This document shows, piece by piece, positions 1 through 11,845 of a stretch of DNA of 64,000 nt. Position numbers and translations under genes: made by a program. The number at the start of each line of letters is the position of its first letter. Positions within the stretch are counted from its first letter, which is position 1. The stretch covers positions 32,238,386 through 32,302,385 of the forward strand of contig JAVGWX010000011.1 of assembly GCA_036924085.1 (NCBI GenBank), in the 5' to 3' direction. This DNA is from Ariolimax columbianus. Its lineage: Eukaryota > Mollusca > Gastropoda > Stylommatophora > Arionidae. The notes below the pieces were generated by a model that searched no databases, was not told the origin of the DNA, and saw only the letters and a program-made list of their open reading frames with translations.

Positions 1-719
1 TTGTGTCAGAGCAGACCAGGTCCTTAGCCGACAGGTGAACAGATAGAGCATTGCTCTGGTGATACGGCAGCTTCTGTAGTTTGCCTTTTTCCAAATGTAT
101 TGGTATTACCTTTCCATTGGAGCAAACAAGGCAGACCGAGAGAGGGGCAATACTGCAGTCAACACATGGTCTCTATATTTCTGCCAGGACGTTGCGCTAA
201 AAGCACAATTACTATCGTCTGACAAGACGAAAAGAGCTGAAGATGGTGATGGGGAGAGGTTACATCCCTGCCTCCCTCCCCCCTATCCCCCCTTCCCCCA
301 TTTGTACTTAGGGCAAATCTGATGTTTCACCAGATACTCTGAGGATATCTTGTTGTTCCTGATATAATGATTTGATTGGATAGATTAGATGCACTGGAAA
401 CCTGATGTCTATCATGATTTTCCGAATTTATGATGCTTGACACAATCATAGGTTTTGGTATAAACGATAAAGCCAGGTATACAGTTCCACGTTATTCTCT
501 CTACATTTGTAATTTGTGTTCCTTATTTTAAATATATGTATATGTCTTTTCTGAAGCCCATTTGCACTTCATATATGTCCCATTCAAATTTTCTTTCAAT
601 GTAATCCACAAGAGGATCTTGCCTACTTGACTTTTGGGTAATTTGCGCACAGATTGAATAACATACAAAGTAGATTTTTTTTTTATCAGAAGGTGATAGC
701 GATATAATAGAATCAAGAG
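1..719. other. AT-rich DNA, nothing recognised
   Basis: I see no coding similarity, RNA gene or recognisable repeat here. A 75-codon open frame at 95-322 has no recognisable domain and runs through a low-complexity C/T tract, so I do not call it a gene. The right edge merges into the degenerate satellite that follows. Confidence 0.4.
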
Positions 720-1800
720 AATGGTAAGTAAAAACATCCGAAGGCAAAGCTATAAGAGCCAGGATAACATGGAGAGACGAATAAGTCAAACATATACATA
801 ATTCGCAATAGGTGGTGGAGATGGATAATGAAAATACAGAAAGACAACGCTGTAAGTGATACAATAAAATCAATATATGGAGATGCAAAACAACGTGAGA
901 AAACGTTGTCGTGTAATATCATATCAAGAGATATATGCTGAAAACAGATCAGGGCTGTACAAGGAAGTGGCCATATAACATACTAAATGAGTAAGTAAGG
1001 TGAAAAGACAGTAGGGCATCAAGAGATATATCATGAAAAAAGGAAGACAACACTATAACTTGCATGATAATATCAAGAGATATATCATGAAAAAAGGAAG
1101 ACAACACTATAACTTGCATGATAATATCAAGAGATATATCATGAAAAAAGGAAGACAACACTATAACTCGCATGATAGTATCAAGAGATGGATCACGAAC
1201 ACAGAGAAAGACAACGTCATAAGAGGCAAGATAACATCAGGACATGGATAGGAAAACATAGAAAGACAACGCTATTAAGTGGCCGTGCAATATCAAGAGA
1301 CGGATAAGGAAAACTGATGAAGACAACGCTTTGTGGCCGTATATCATGACGCGATGAATATGAAAACAGAGGGACACAACGCTATAAGTGGTAGAATTAA
1401 CATCTGGAGATTGATAAGGAATCAAATGGAATCAAGTCAAATAAATCAGTAGGCGTATAACACCAAGAGATAGATAAGTAAAACCAAGAATGACAATTCC
1501 AACAGTGGCAAAAGATAGATAGGAAAAAAATAGGACGACAGCTCTATAAGTGATCGAATAACATCAAGAGATTTGTAAATAAAAGAGAAAAAGACAACAC
1601 TATTAGTGGTAGCAAAGAACCAACAGATTAATATGGGAAAACAGGAAAAAACTACCATAACTGATTTTTTTAACAGTAGAAAATAGATAACAAAAAACAT
1701 GGAGATACAACACTGTACCTGACCCTGCAAAAATCAAGAAATGGGTTAGAAAATCACGAAGATAACTCTATTAGTGTCTTCATAACATCAAGAGATGAAT
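720..1800. repeat. Degenerate minisatellite, ~54-60 bp unit
   Basis: The phrase GAAGACAAC(A/G)CTATAA recurs about every 54-60 bases. It is followed by a short variable stretch, then ATAACATCAAGAG, then GATAAGGAAAAC or ATATCATGAAAA. Three nearly identical 54-bp units occupy 1021-1182, with the period start at 1021, 1075 and 1129. The flanking units are strongly diverged. Read on the minus strand, the units give an 18-residue repeated peptide, which is a by-product of the 54-bp period. Related units reappear at 4680-4790 beyond the LINE-A insertion, so the LINE landed in or beside this array. Confidence 0.8.
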
Positions 1801-1829
1801 ATGAAAACAGAGGTAGTCAACGATATATA

Positions 1830-2310
1830 CTTACTTAGTCGCTTCTCTTCTACCGTGAGGTGTAGAGGTTTGCCAGAGAGAATGCCACACTGCCCTATCC
1901 GTCGTCCTTTTCCTAGCCTCTTTCCAATCCAGCCCTCTATCACTTGTCGTATGTTGTCTTCCCAACGTACTTTGGGACGTCCTTGGGGTCTACGTCCTTG
2001 ACTTTTTATCTCCCATGACCGCTTTGGTATCCGATTTTCTTCCATTCTACATACATGGCCAAACCACTGTAGTTGGGACTTCTCCACTTGTGTCTGCAGA
2101 GGTTGAACTTCAAGATTGCTACGTATTGTCTGGTTACGGATCTTGTCCCTTTTCGTCACCTGAACCGCCTTTCTTAGGTACCTCATTTCTGAAGTTTGTA
2201 ATTGCCTTTCTTGGGCTGTAATCATTGCCCATAACTCACATCCATATGTCAGGACAGGCACATAGGTCTTGGAGTTGCTGATGTGCATTCCTCTCTTCTT
2301 CAACTCTTCT
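1830..2310 (-). pseudogene. LINE reverse transcriptase C-terminal fragment
   Basis: The minus-strand frame reads like the C-terminal part of an endonuclease/RT LINE protein. It has 'PVLTYGCELWAM', then the conserved 'LQWFGHVCRMEENRIPK' block, then a basic 'GRRPQGRPKVRWEDNIRQ' stretch. In the RTE/CR1-type families these follow the RT palm and thumb. The catalytic palm is absent and only the distal third survives, so this is a 5'-truncated dead copy. The clade cannot be fixed from this part alone. Confidence 0.7.
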
Positions 2311-2493
2311 TCGCAAACCTGCAAGTTGATCTGGAGATGTGCTTTGGAATTCGATAATCGGACGGAAAAAACAACACAAAAAACGAACGCAATAACCGGT
2401 CCAAATAGAAAAACAACACCGCGTTTCCGTGAACACAAGTGTAAGTCATCGACTAACGTGAATTCCGGGAAAATCCATGGTCTGGCGGCATCC

Positions 2494-4599
2494 TTCTTCT
2501 TCTTCTTCTTCTGCGTACACAGTCAGACAGTAACCATTATTTTTTCGAAAAAAGCGGCGGTCATCCTGAGACTCTCGCCACTACCATAGAGCTTGTCTTG
2601 CAGTTCCACTGGCAATGGCCACATCTGCTCTCTCTGATCCTCGTATGTCGGGCAGTTCTGCAGCAGATGTTCAGTGGTCATTTTACCAGTACCGCACGGG
2701 CATTCGTCGGTACACCCTATCTTCAATTTGTTGAATAGGTGGTACCTCAGTCTGTTGTGGCCAGTGCGAAGTCTGAAGACAACGACCTGCTCTCTTCGGT
2801 TCAACTGGTAATAGGCATCGTTTTTTGTGTAACCAGTATGTTCGGTTTCCCATTTGGTCATGTATCTGGCTTTGATAAGCCGTTTTGACTCTTCGTACGT
2901 CATACTGGTATCTGTTTGTGGTAGCCTTGCACCTTCTTTTGCCAGTCTGTCTGCCTCTTCGTTGCCTTGGATGTTGCAGTGTGACGGAACCCACTGTACC
3001 ACTACCCTTTTTGGTGCGGACTGCTGGCACAGTTTGCAGAGTGCTGCTCTTAAGTCATTAAGCTCAGTGTTTTTCTGGCTTTTTAGCGCTGTGACTACGG
3101 CGAGAGCATCTGTCAGCAGGACTATATGGCTCTCATTTTCACTGTGTGTTACCATTTCTTCCACTGCCACCCTCAGTGCCTCTGCCTCCGCTCTGAAATT
3201 GCTTGTGTACTTACCAGTAGCGAATGACAGTGTTATTTTTCTGCCATTTGGTAGGTTCAGGAATCCTCCTGCCCCTCCGTTCTGTGTAGTGTTTGTTACA
3301 GAACCGTCGGTGTATGCATGGGTCCAGTCCATGCTTGGGTAGCTTTTCGTTATGAAGCTTAGGGTAGTGTCTCTCCTTTCTTTTTCAGTCCTGCACTTTT
3401 TGTTTGCAATACCTGGTATAATTTCTACCACCTCTGGAAATATATCCTGCCTCCAAGTAGGTTTTCGTACAGTAGTGATGGGTTTTGGTGTTGTTAGTGC
3501 GTTTATGGGATCTTCGTGCATCTTTGCTTTGGCTATTTCTGCAAAGTTTCTCCGCTTTAGTTTCCCATTTCCCAAATTGTTTAGTCTCTGGTACATTGGA
3601 TGGTCCGTCAGTCTTCGGAGTTTCTCTGACTGCAGCTGGGCTCTGCAGTCTCTTCTATCGGTCATGGATTGCAGTTTTGTAATCTTTTCAAGTTCTACAA
3701 TTGGCGTTGACTTCATGCCACCTGTTATAATTCTCATGGCTTGGTTTTGAAGTTTGTTAACTTTATCGAAGTTCGCCTTCGCTGCTGTTGTCCATGCCGC
3801 AATGCCATACTCAAGAACTGGTCTCACTCTTCCAGTGTACAGTTTCTTTAGTATGCCTTCGTCTGCTCCCCAGCTTGTGCCAGCAAGTTTCCTCATGATC
3901 GCCATTCTTTCTCTGGCTTTCATTCGGTTTCTCTCAATCTGACTTTTCCATGTCATGCGCCGATCAAATGTGACTCCCAGATAGGTTGGGTTGTCGTTTG
4001 GCTGCAGGATTTTGCCATTTAGACTTAATTTGGTACTTTGAGGTTTTAATGAGAGCGAGAATATTGTGCACGTGGTTTTCTCCTCGTTTATTTTGACCAG
4101 CCATGAGTTCGCCCACTCTTCCAGCGATGTTAGGGCCGTCTGCATCCGATTTCTTGCTATGGTGAGATTCTTTTCAGAGGTCCACATAGCCAGATCGTCT
4201 GCAAACATTGAGCTATGGACTCTTCTTGGTATATTCTCTGTAATATCGTTTATATATACCAGGAAGAGTGTGGGTGACAATACTCCCCCTTGGGGTACTC
4301 CCTGCTCGAGTGTCACCTTTTTGCTCATCTGCCCTTGTACTTGGACTCTGGCCGTTCTTTGTTTGAGGTAGTGGTTGATCCACTTGTACATCTTCCCACA
4401 GACATCACTTCTTCTTAGTTTGACTCTAAGTCCATCCTTCCAGACTTTGTCAAATGCCTTTTCCAGATCCACCCAAACAGCTACTGTGTGTTTCTGTGCC
4501 TGGTAGGCATCTTCTATCTCCTGGGCTATGAGGATGACCTGGTCCTCAGTGGATCTGTGCTGTCTAAAACCGGCTTGCTGTGGAATTAGTATTCGTTTT
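2494..4599 (-). mobile_element. LINE-A copy 1, 5'-truncated, with target-site duplication
   Basis: The minus-oriented insertion has its 3' end at 2494, where an AGAAGAAG triplet tail is followed by the target. It is 5'-truncated inside the RT domain at about 4599. The direct repeat GGCGGCATCC lies immediately outside both ends (2484-2493 and 4600-4609), a 10-bp target-site duplication. 5' truncation, TSD and a simple 3' tail together are the signature of target-primed reverse transcription. The reading frame is uninterrupted, so this looks like the youngest LINE in the window. Confidence 0.9.
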
Positions 4600-4607
4600 G
4601 GCGGCAT
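2523..4607 (-). CDS. LINE-A RT-RNase H polyprotein, intact but 5'-truncated
   Basis: This frame of 694 codons has no stop or frameshift. RT landmarks are AGFR (residues 12-15), VDLEKAFD (46-53, first catalytic Asp), QGGVLSP (106-112) and FADD (135-138, catalytic pair). A type I RNase H follows, with the acidic set D434 (YTDGS), E474 (FRAEAEA), D500 (LLTDALA) and D553 (GNEEADRLAKEG) plus PSHCNIQGNE. The C-terminus has a Cys/His cluster (CPCGTG...EHLLQNC). RNase H after RT places it in the I/jockey superfamily. The endonuclease and first RT block are lost to truncation, and the apparent start codon and first residues are insertion-boundary sequence rather than a true start. It cannot be autonomous. 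Confidence 0.9.
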   Translation of the reverse strand: MPPKRILIPQQAGFRQHRSTEDQVILIAQEIEDAYQAQKHTVAVWVDLEKAFDKVWKDGLRVKLRRSDVCGKMYKWINHYLKQRTARVQVQGQMSKKVTLEQGVPQGGVLSPTLFLVYINDITENIPRRVHSSMFADDLAMWTSEKNLTIARNRMQTALTSLEEWANSWLVKINEEKTTCTIFSLSLKPQSTKLSLNGKILQPNDNPTYLGVTFDRRMTWKSQIERNRMKARERMAIMRKLAGTSWGADEGILKKLYTGRVRPVLEYGIAAWTTAAKANFDKVNKLQNQAMRIITGGMKSTPIVELEKITKLQSMTDRRDCRAQLQSEKLRRLTDHPMYQRLNNLGNGKLKRRNFAEIAKAKMHEDPINALTTPKPITTVRKPTWRQDIFPEVVEIIPGIANKKCRTEKERRDTTLSFITKSYPSMDWTHAYTDGSVTNTTQNGGAGGFLNLPNGRKITLSFATGKYTSNFRAEAEALRVAVEEMVTHSENESHIVLLTDALAVVTALKSQKNTELNDLRAALCKLCQQSAPKRVVVQWVPSHCNIQGNEEADRLAKEGARLPQTDTSMTYEESKRLIKARYMTKWETEHTGYTKNDAYYQLNRREQVVVFRLRTGHNRLRYHLFNKLKIGCTDECPCGTGKMTTEHLLQNCPTYEDQREQMWPLPVELQDKLYGSGESLRMTAAFFEKIMVTV

Positions 4608-4679
4608 CCATAATGAACTAAATCAGTAGAGCAAAGTAAACACGCAGCCAATAACGGCGCCACCTTTGTTGCCTTTAAT

Positions 4680-4790
4680 GGATTTGGAAATCAGAGAAAG
4701 ACAACACTGTCAGTAGCAGTATAACATCAGAAGATGAAAAACGGAAACATCGGAAGACAACGCTGTAAGTACCTATATTAGCACGAAATC
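4680..4790. repeat. Two further units of the 54-60 bp satellite
   Basis: GAGAAAGACAACACTGTCAG and CGGAAGACAACGCTGTAAGT, separated by ATAACATCAGAAGATG, match the degenerate unit of the 0.7-1.8 kb array. They indicate that the array once continued here. Confidence 0.6.
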
Positions 4791-5254
4791 ATTTATAGTG
4801 AAAAACTTGACAGGATGTCCCTATAAAACAAGAGTCACGTGAACTGGTAGAGCCATTGCAGCAGACCTTGGATTAAGAGATGACTACTGATCTGATTTTG
4901 CCGATGTAAAAGTATCTAGTGAGGTCACAATAAACATGTCACTCAAAACATATGCATTACAATGTACGCCCATTCTTCAGAAACTAAGAAGTAAAAGATG
5001 CATTTATACATACAATTTATAATTAGTTTAATAATAATAATAATAATAAAAATGTTCGCCTAGGCATCTAGGGCCCGTTGCGTCGAACGACCACTACCAT
5101 GTCCAACTGATGAGACTTGTAGCCAAACCTCGTTCAATGCAGAAGGAGAGACTGTAATTTGACAGAGCCCGTGTAGAACGGGGAACCCTTACACGCCTCT
5201 AGACGGTCGGTGAGAGACCGTTGTTACACTTAGCTGACGTAGACATTATCTGTT
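4791..5254. other. No gene recognised; short (TAA)n
   Basis: The only structure seen is a short TAA triplet run at about 5029-5049. No coding similarity was found. Confidence 0.4.
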
Positions 5255-5269
5255 GAATAGGAAGAAAAG

Positions 5270-6440
5270 AATTGGAACTGTATGTAGAAGAAGAAAAACC
5301 AGATATAATAGGGTCAACAGAATCATGAACATATTAGGATATTGCAGATAGTGAACTTAAAGTAGAGGGATATACAATGTTAAGGAAAGATAGGGTAGTT
5401 GGAGACAAGACTTAAGGGGGGTGGCGTTTTATTATACTGTATAAATTCAGTTAATAAACCGATCAAAGATGATTTATCATGTGATAACAAAAATGTGTGC
5501 TATAGATGTCCATCAAGTCAAAAAGAGGAAGATGAGGAGCTTCTTCTTCTTCGTACGCAGTCAGACAGTAACCATTATTTTTTCGAAAAAAGCGGCGGTC
5601 ATCCTGAGGCTGTCGCCACTGCCATAGAGCTTGTCTTGCAGTTCCACTGGTGATGGCCACATCTGCTCTCTCTGATCCTCGTATGTCGGGCAGTTCTGCA
5701 GCAGATGTTCAGCTGTCATTTTACCAGTACCGCACGGGCATTCGTCGGTACCACCTATCTTCAATTTGTTGAATAAGTGGTACCTCAGTCTATTGTGGCC
5801 AGTGCGAAGTCTGAAGACAACGACCTGCTCTCTTCGGTTCAACTGGTAATAGGCATCGTTTTTGGTGTAACCAGTATGTTCGGTTTCCCATTTGGTCATG
5901 TATCTGGCTTTGATAAGCCGTTTTGACTCTTCGTACGTCAAAGATGATTTATCATCTGGTAACAAAAATAAAAGTGTATGGGGAGAAATAGAAAGTTAGG
6001 GTGAAAAAAAACAGTGATTGGAGTGTGCTATAGATGTTACATCAAGTCAAAAAGAGGAAGATCAGGAGCTGATTAGTAGCATAGCAAAGGCAAGTAAAGG
6101 GAAATTATTATTAATGGGGGATTTCAACTTTCCAGAAATAAAATGGGATATAGCAGAAGCACGTGTAGAGTCAAAACCTTTTCTTAAGTGCATAATTGAC
6201 AATTTTTTTAAATTCAACATGTAGACGCTGCCACCAGAGGCAAAAACACACTCGACCTAGTTTTTACTACAGAGGAAAATATGATTGAAAACGTTACCGT
6301 TGAGGAAATGTTTGGCTTAAGTGACCATCAAATCATCCGTTGGGATCTTATTGCAGGGAAAGAAGTAAACATAAATACACAAACATACGACTACTCTAAG
6401 GCAGATGTTAAGAGGATGAAAGAGGCAGCGCACCACATAA
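5270..6440 (+). pseudogene. CR1L endonuclease region (interrupted)
   Basis: The APE-type endonuclease reads in pieces: 'EGYTMLRKDR', 'GGGVLLYCINS', a degenerate 'GVCYR' block, 'LLLMGDFNFPEIKWD' (about 6108-6150, containing the conserved GDFN) and 'FGLSDHQIIRWDLI' (6310-6350, containing the conserved SDH). These are characteristic of CR1/L2 endonucleases, which nick the target DNA. A LINE-A fragment splits the region at 5539-5940, and part of this domain is duplicated on both sides of that fragment. Confidence 0.8.
5539..5940 (-). mobile_element. LINE-A 3' fragment inserted in CR1L
   Basis: This encodes the last ~125 residues of the LINE-A protein ('MTYEESKRLIKARYMTKWE' through 'EHLLQNC' to 'AAFFEKIMVTV'), nearly identical to copy 1, with a GAAGAAGAAG tail at 5539. 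It is heavily 5'-truncated at about 5940. Both sides carry a related stretch of CR1L endonuclease sequence, AAAGATGATTTATCAT to GAAGAT(G/C)AGGAGC (5465-5538 and 5940-6069). The left copy lacks about 50 bases relative to the right. Confidence 0.85.
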
Positions 6441-8385
6441 TCTGGAAAGATATTATCGTAAGCAGAAACTCATTGCAGAAAGGCAACAATTAAAACAAAT
6501 GAGAAGTAAGGGGACCAACTCAGCATATTAAAACTGCGCAAGAAAAGTTAGAAGAGAAATAAGAAAAGATAAAAGAAGATACATAGTAGAAACATGTAAG
6601 GATATAGAAAACCTACAACAACAAGGCAAAGAAAGAGATGCATTCAAAGCAAAAGAACACTGATAAGGGAATTCCGTCAGGTTCCACATGTCATAAATGA
6701 CGAAGAGGATAACACATTAACAGAAACCAAAGACATACTGAATAGATGGAGAGAGTACTGCAGAACCATGTATGGAGACAGCACAAAGCGCTCAATTACA
6801 ATCCTACCAAAGGATGAGAAAGAACCTGAACCAACATTGGAAGAAGTTCGCTCTGCAATTAAAAGCCTGAAAAAAGGAAAGTCCTCAGAATGCGATGATA
6901 TCCCATCAGAGCTAATACAAGCAGGAGGGGGGAGGGGGGAATGTGCTCGAGTCTATCACAAGCTGTGTAAACAGATATGGCACAGTGCAGATTGGCCAGA
7001 AGCATGGAAGAAATCAATTTATATTCCTCCTCCCAAAAGAGGCAACCTAAGGCTGTGCACGAAAAACCGCGCGAAGTTTATCGCGCTGATCAGCCACGCT
7101 AGCAAGATACTCTTGCGAATCCTGTTAAGAAGGATAAACAAAAAGATTTGAATCTGAAATTCACGTAGTCCAGGTAGGTTTTAGGACAGACAGAGGGACC
7201 CGGAACCACAAATTCAATTTAAGGAATATCTATGAAAAATGTGGAGCGTTTAATGTAGACCTGTACACATGTTTCATTGATTACACTAAGGCCTTCGGCA
7301 CCGTAAAACATCCAAATCTGTGGAGAATCATGAAGGAAATGGGATTTCCTTTGCACATAGTCCATCTCATTGAAACATCAATGATCAACAAGCCGCTGTC
7401 CGAGTATCTGAGCAAACATCAGATTGGTTTGCAGTACAAAAGGGAGCCCGACAGGGACGTATCCTCTCACCGTATCTGTACAACATATATGCGGAATGTA
7501 TAATGAGAAATGTTCGAGAAGACGAGAACATTGAAAGTTTTGACCCATTTACGATTGGGAGGGGAGGGGGGGGGGTACGAGATTCCTGAATTTCGATATG
7601 CAGATGACACAGTGATACTATCAAGAAGTGCAGAAGGGCTAGAGCAGCTACTTTCTGCCGTTAATGGACATAGTAAAGATCAAAACCTGTTCATAAACAT
7701 AAATAAAACAAAGATAATGACCACCGACAAAACACAATGTCAGCATAGATTTACAGTGGGTGGTGAGGAAATGGATCAGGTCACACATTTTGAATACCTG
7801 GGCTCCAGAGCTGACAAAAATGGTGACTGCTAGAAAGAAATCAGAAAAAGACTAGCTATGGCAATGCAGAGACTGAACAGTCTGAAGAAATTATGGCAGG
7901 GCACCAAGAAAATGATAAAAGTAAGTCTTGAGAGCCAGTCGTTTTCCTGTGGCAGCTTATGACTGTGAATCATGGACGATTGCCAAAACTTCTAGACAAA
8001 GACTCAAATCTTTCAAGTCAAAATGTTACAGAAAGATCCTCAGAATACCCTGGACAGAGAAAAAAAACAAATGCAGACATTCGGTACGAGTTGAGCATGG
8101 AGGAGAACTGGTTTATCAATTCCATTTTGGCTTGAAAATGCAAGTACTTTGGTCACATCAAGAGACACAACGGTCTTGAGAGAACGGTGATGGAAGATAT
8201 GGTGCCAGGCAAAAGAAGAAGGGGTAGACCAAGAAGACGTTGGCACCAAGATATCCAGGAATGCCTGAGAATGACTGTGGCGGAGGCTGGTGTTTTGGTA
8301 AGGGAACGAGTTTCCTTCAGACTGACTGTGATGGGAGCGACGTTCTACAAAGGACATGCTACATGATGAAGATGATGATTGTCGT
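6440..8385 (+). mobile_element. RTE (BovB-like) copy nested in CR1L
   Basis: The RT reads through several frames: 'EEVRSAIKSLKKGKSSECDD' (6840-6900), 'AEAWKK'-like 'PEAWKKSIYIPPPK', 'ISHASKILLRILLRRI', 'DYTKAF', then 'FRYADDTVILSRSAEGLEQLL' (about 7586-7650, catalytic YADD). Then comes the C-terminal 'YDCESWTI' and the FGH region. The 3' end is GCTACATGATGAAGATGATGATT at about 8358-8380. RTE elements typically end in short tandem repeats such as this. The endonuclease is absent, and the copy carries frameshifts and a G-rich expansion near 7555-7575. CR1L coding resumes directly after it. Confidence 0.8.
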
Positions 8386-9838
8386 AGGAACAGATGTTGA
8401 ACAGGAGTGGAGGAGTTTTAAAACAGTTCTAGAAACGCTAATAGAGGAATGTGTTCCATGTAGGGAGGTAAACCCCAAGTGTAAAAAGTGGATAACTAGA
8501 TTTGTAGTCAAATGTAGAAGAGCTAAAAATAAAGCATGGAGAAAATATATAGAGGCAGGTAAATAAAAAAAAACATATTTAAAATATTTGGACAAACAGA
8601 ACATATCTCAGAAAGCGAATAAAACAGCAAAAATAGACTTCGAAAAAAACTTGCTCAGAGGATCAAGACTGACAGTAAAAGCTTCTTCTCATATGTTAGA
8701 AATAAACAAAGAACGAAAGACAAAGTAGGCCCTCTCATAGACAGTACAGGGAAAATAATAAGTTAGAATAGGGAGGCAGCTAATCTACACAAAAGAGGTC
8801 TGCTCCAAGATCCCAGTGCCTATAGATATTTTTCAAAAATACATGGATACAGCGGGATTAAGATCAGCCTGTATTAAGGAAGGAAATGTTTTTTTTTTAA
8901 ATTGGAGGGGTTGAAAGTGGATAAATGTCCAGGTCAAGATGGTATTCATCCAAAATTTCTGTACGAAATTAGAGACCAACTAGCAAAACTTTTGGCTATA
9001 TTATGTTCTCAATCACTTACAAAAGGGATTGTTCCATGGGATTGGAAAGATGCAGGAGTGATCCCCTTATTAAAAAAAATAGCAAAAAATCATGTCCAGC
9101 GAATAATAGACCTGTGAGTTTAACGAGCATAGTCTGTAAATTGTTAGAGTCAATAATCAAAGAAAATATTGTAATGCATTTAGACAAATTTAATCTAATT
9201 AGAAATAGTCAGCATGGGTTTACTAGAGGGAGATCATGCTTAACAAATCTATTAGAATTGATGGAAGAGGTTACCAAAATGATAGATAAAGGGGAGCCAG
9301 TGGACGTTATTTATCTAGATTTTGCAAAGGCTTTTGATTGAGTACCTCATCAAAGATTATTTCGAAAGTTAAAATCACATGGAATAGGTGGGGAAGTTGC
9401 CAAATGAATTGAAAATTGGTTAACGAGAAGAAGGCAAAGGGTGGATATAAATAAGTAGTACTCTGAGTGGTGTGAAGTGAAAAGTGGAGTGCTACAGGGC
9501 TCGGTATTGGGACGAATTTTGTTCTTGATATATATAAATGATTTGGACATGGATATGGATATGGGATCCATGATTGCAAAATTTGCTGATGACACAAAAC
9601 TATGCAGTAATGTCTCATCTAAAGCAGAAGTTAATATATTGAGGTCGGATTTAGATACAATTCGATAATGGTCTGTAAGCTGGCAAATCGAGTTTAATGT
9701 AGATAAATGTACAGTTATCCACATGGGTAGATCCAATATGGAACATAATTACAGAATGGGAGAGAACAATATTAGAAAGAAAGACAAGGAAAGGGACCTA
9801 GGGGTTAAAATAGATCATACAGGAAAGGTGAGTGAGCA
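8386..9838 (+). pseudogene. CR1L reverse transcriptase region
   Basis: The frame reads 'CRRAKNKAWRKYI', then 'CPGQDGIHPKFLYEI' (8925-8970), 'LTKGIVPWDWKDAGVIPL', 'RPVSLTSIVCKLLESI' (9109-9160), 'NSQHGFTRGRSCLTNLLE', 'VIYLDFAKAFD' (9307-9340, catalytic Asp), 'GVLQGSVLG' and 'KFADDTKLCSNV' (about 9578-9612, catalytic FADD). This is the canonical RT block order of CR1/L2 LINEs. In-frame stops and frameshifts occur, for example directly after KAFD. Coding is cut at 9838 by the retroposon and resumes at 11861 with the same target sequence. Confidence 0.85.
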
Positions 9839-11845
9839 GTTTACCAAAACTGTATCTGTGCCCTTATCGAGGGTTTGTGATAACAGTACAGGCTTCCTGG
9901 GTGAGCACAAGAATATGCGTAATGCATATATAAATTCATTGGACATCTGTGACCACACTCTACCTACACAGGGTGACATCATATTTGTCATTTACCTTTA
10001 TGAATAGTTGTGGGAGCAATTTCACTCGTCTTCGACTTAATAATTGGAATACATTACAAACTTCCTCTCAGATCTTTAAAGGCCATATTTTTTAATGGAG
10101 CGACATGTTCAATCACACAGATAATGCATGTCATGAGCCTCTTTCCAGTTCATTAACAAATAAAAACAAATATAACATTAATTAATAAACTAAATATTAA
10201 AATATAATAATAATAATAAAAATTATACGCTCATATTCGCCTATACATTTAATTACAAATTTTAGATTAGAAATGTCGACTATTGACGGGAGGAGTGACA
10301 GTCATCCATTCCGAAGACACTTTTCCGCTCCCTGTGCTCTACTACTCATGAGGTAACCATCAACATTTCCACCTAAATTGAGCTACAAGAGTTCTAAACT
10401 GCATCTTGACCCTTATCGAGGGTATATGATCCCAGTTATGACGTCTGGAGGGATCACTGGAATTTTGTTCGTCTATACAACTATCCTATTTTGGGAATGT
10501 CTGAGCACACTCTATTCCCTCCCTACAAAGGAAGACAATCCTTTCACAACTCAGTATTAGCAATACCCTTTCAACATTTTTATAGAATGTCTTAGAACTT
10601 CAACATCTGTTTCATATCTACCCTCGGGCCTTATAACATACTAGTCAACATATTGCAACCACATAATACCAAGGCCTTCACGCATATAAACCCCTATTTG
10701 TGGGGCTAAGCCTTTAAGCGCGTAGATAAGAATATATAAAATACATAGCCTTGTCACAAAAAGACTCATAAAGATAAATGATAGGACACCGAGGTACAGT
10801 ATCCGCATCTATGGATCCATGTTCGGGGTACAGCAATATCTTGTTAAGAACATTCTAATTTTTCTGCGTGTTTTCTTTTTATATTCCTCCATGAGATGAC
10901 AGGAGCCGGCAGCAATCTCTGCTACAACCTCTTAAAGCAGCCATTCCACCCTCCTCCTCCGCTGTCCACTAAACCCACACACACCCTCCTCCAAATATCC
11001 AAGAAGACCATTCCACTCACAGTTATCTCCCGAGGGCACAATGTACAGTGCAACAAATTCAGGTTTTCCTTCAAGTGTCAAAGGATCTCTTCCACCTGGA
11101 GCGTTTATCAAAACAGAACTGCGCTGCCGTCACCAGAGAGGACAATGGACCCGAAGAAACACACCTAGCCGATCACAAGACGACAAATCGTTGAACCGCA
11201 TGCCAAGCCAAGAATCATTTATTTTCATTATCCGATACTTCATTTTAATTACTTTCCTTTCTATATATTTTTGGCATCTTCATAATCATCCCATACCATA
11301 GATCACCTTTTATACATATCATCTCATTGCATCTTCACTATTTTTGCAAATATATGATGATGATTTGAAAAAAAAAAAAAAAAAAAAAAAAAAAGGTCCC
11401 TATCACTTTTATTGAAAAAAAAAAAGGCACCGTGAGATGAGATACTTAAGATAATTCTACCCATTCCCCCTTTTTGGCACAACAATCACTGGAAAACGAA
11501 CGTAAGACAGAACCTCCGAATCTGGACGAGAGTACCTTCAACTCGGGGAAAAAAAAAAAAAAAGAAAAAAAATAAATAAATAAATAAATAAAAAACAAAG
11601 GAAATCTGATTTGCCAACCACCGATTACTCACAGGAAGGATCCAAGCGAACCGCCAAATGACATGAAAACACTCCTGCAACACGGAAAACACTAGGTTAG
11701 GTACATACAGATACACACACGCATCCAAGCACTGGTTTATGCGTCCTGATATCGCCCAATGGACTACGGTCTGGGGTGGAAAATGGCGCGCCTCCGCCAG
11801 TAGAAACTAGTGGGGCAAACATTTAAGCAAAAAAAAAAAAAAAAA
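9839..11845 (+). mobile_element. Poly(A)-ended retroposon, copy 1 (5'-truncated)
   Basis: This is about 2.0 kb, begins GTTTACCAAAACTG and ends in a long A run. It is flanked by GGTGAGTGAGCA (left 9827-9838, right 11849-11860; up to 15 bp if the adjoining As are counted). The same sequence occurs at 52384-54366 in a different host element with its own TSD. It has internal A-rich tracts (about 11368-11395 and 11545-11595). A short open frame (10896-11301, broken into two) is intact in the other copy. No RT, transposase or known SINE promoter was recognised, so it must be mobilised in trans or be a retroposed transcript. Confidence 0.8.

Noticed and set aside
95..322. 75-codon frame near the left edge
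   Set aside because: No recognised domain, ends in a C/T-rich tract, no support as an exon.
949..1251. Repeat peptides on both strands at 1 kb
   Set aside because: They reflect the 54-bp satellite period and are not a protein.
2854..3750. Large plus-strand frames opposite the LINE-A protein
   Set aside because: Shadows of the minus-strand RT-RNase H frame.
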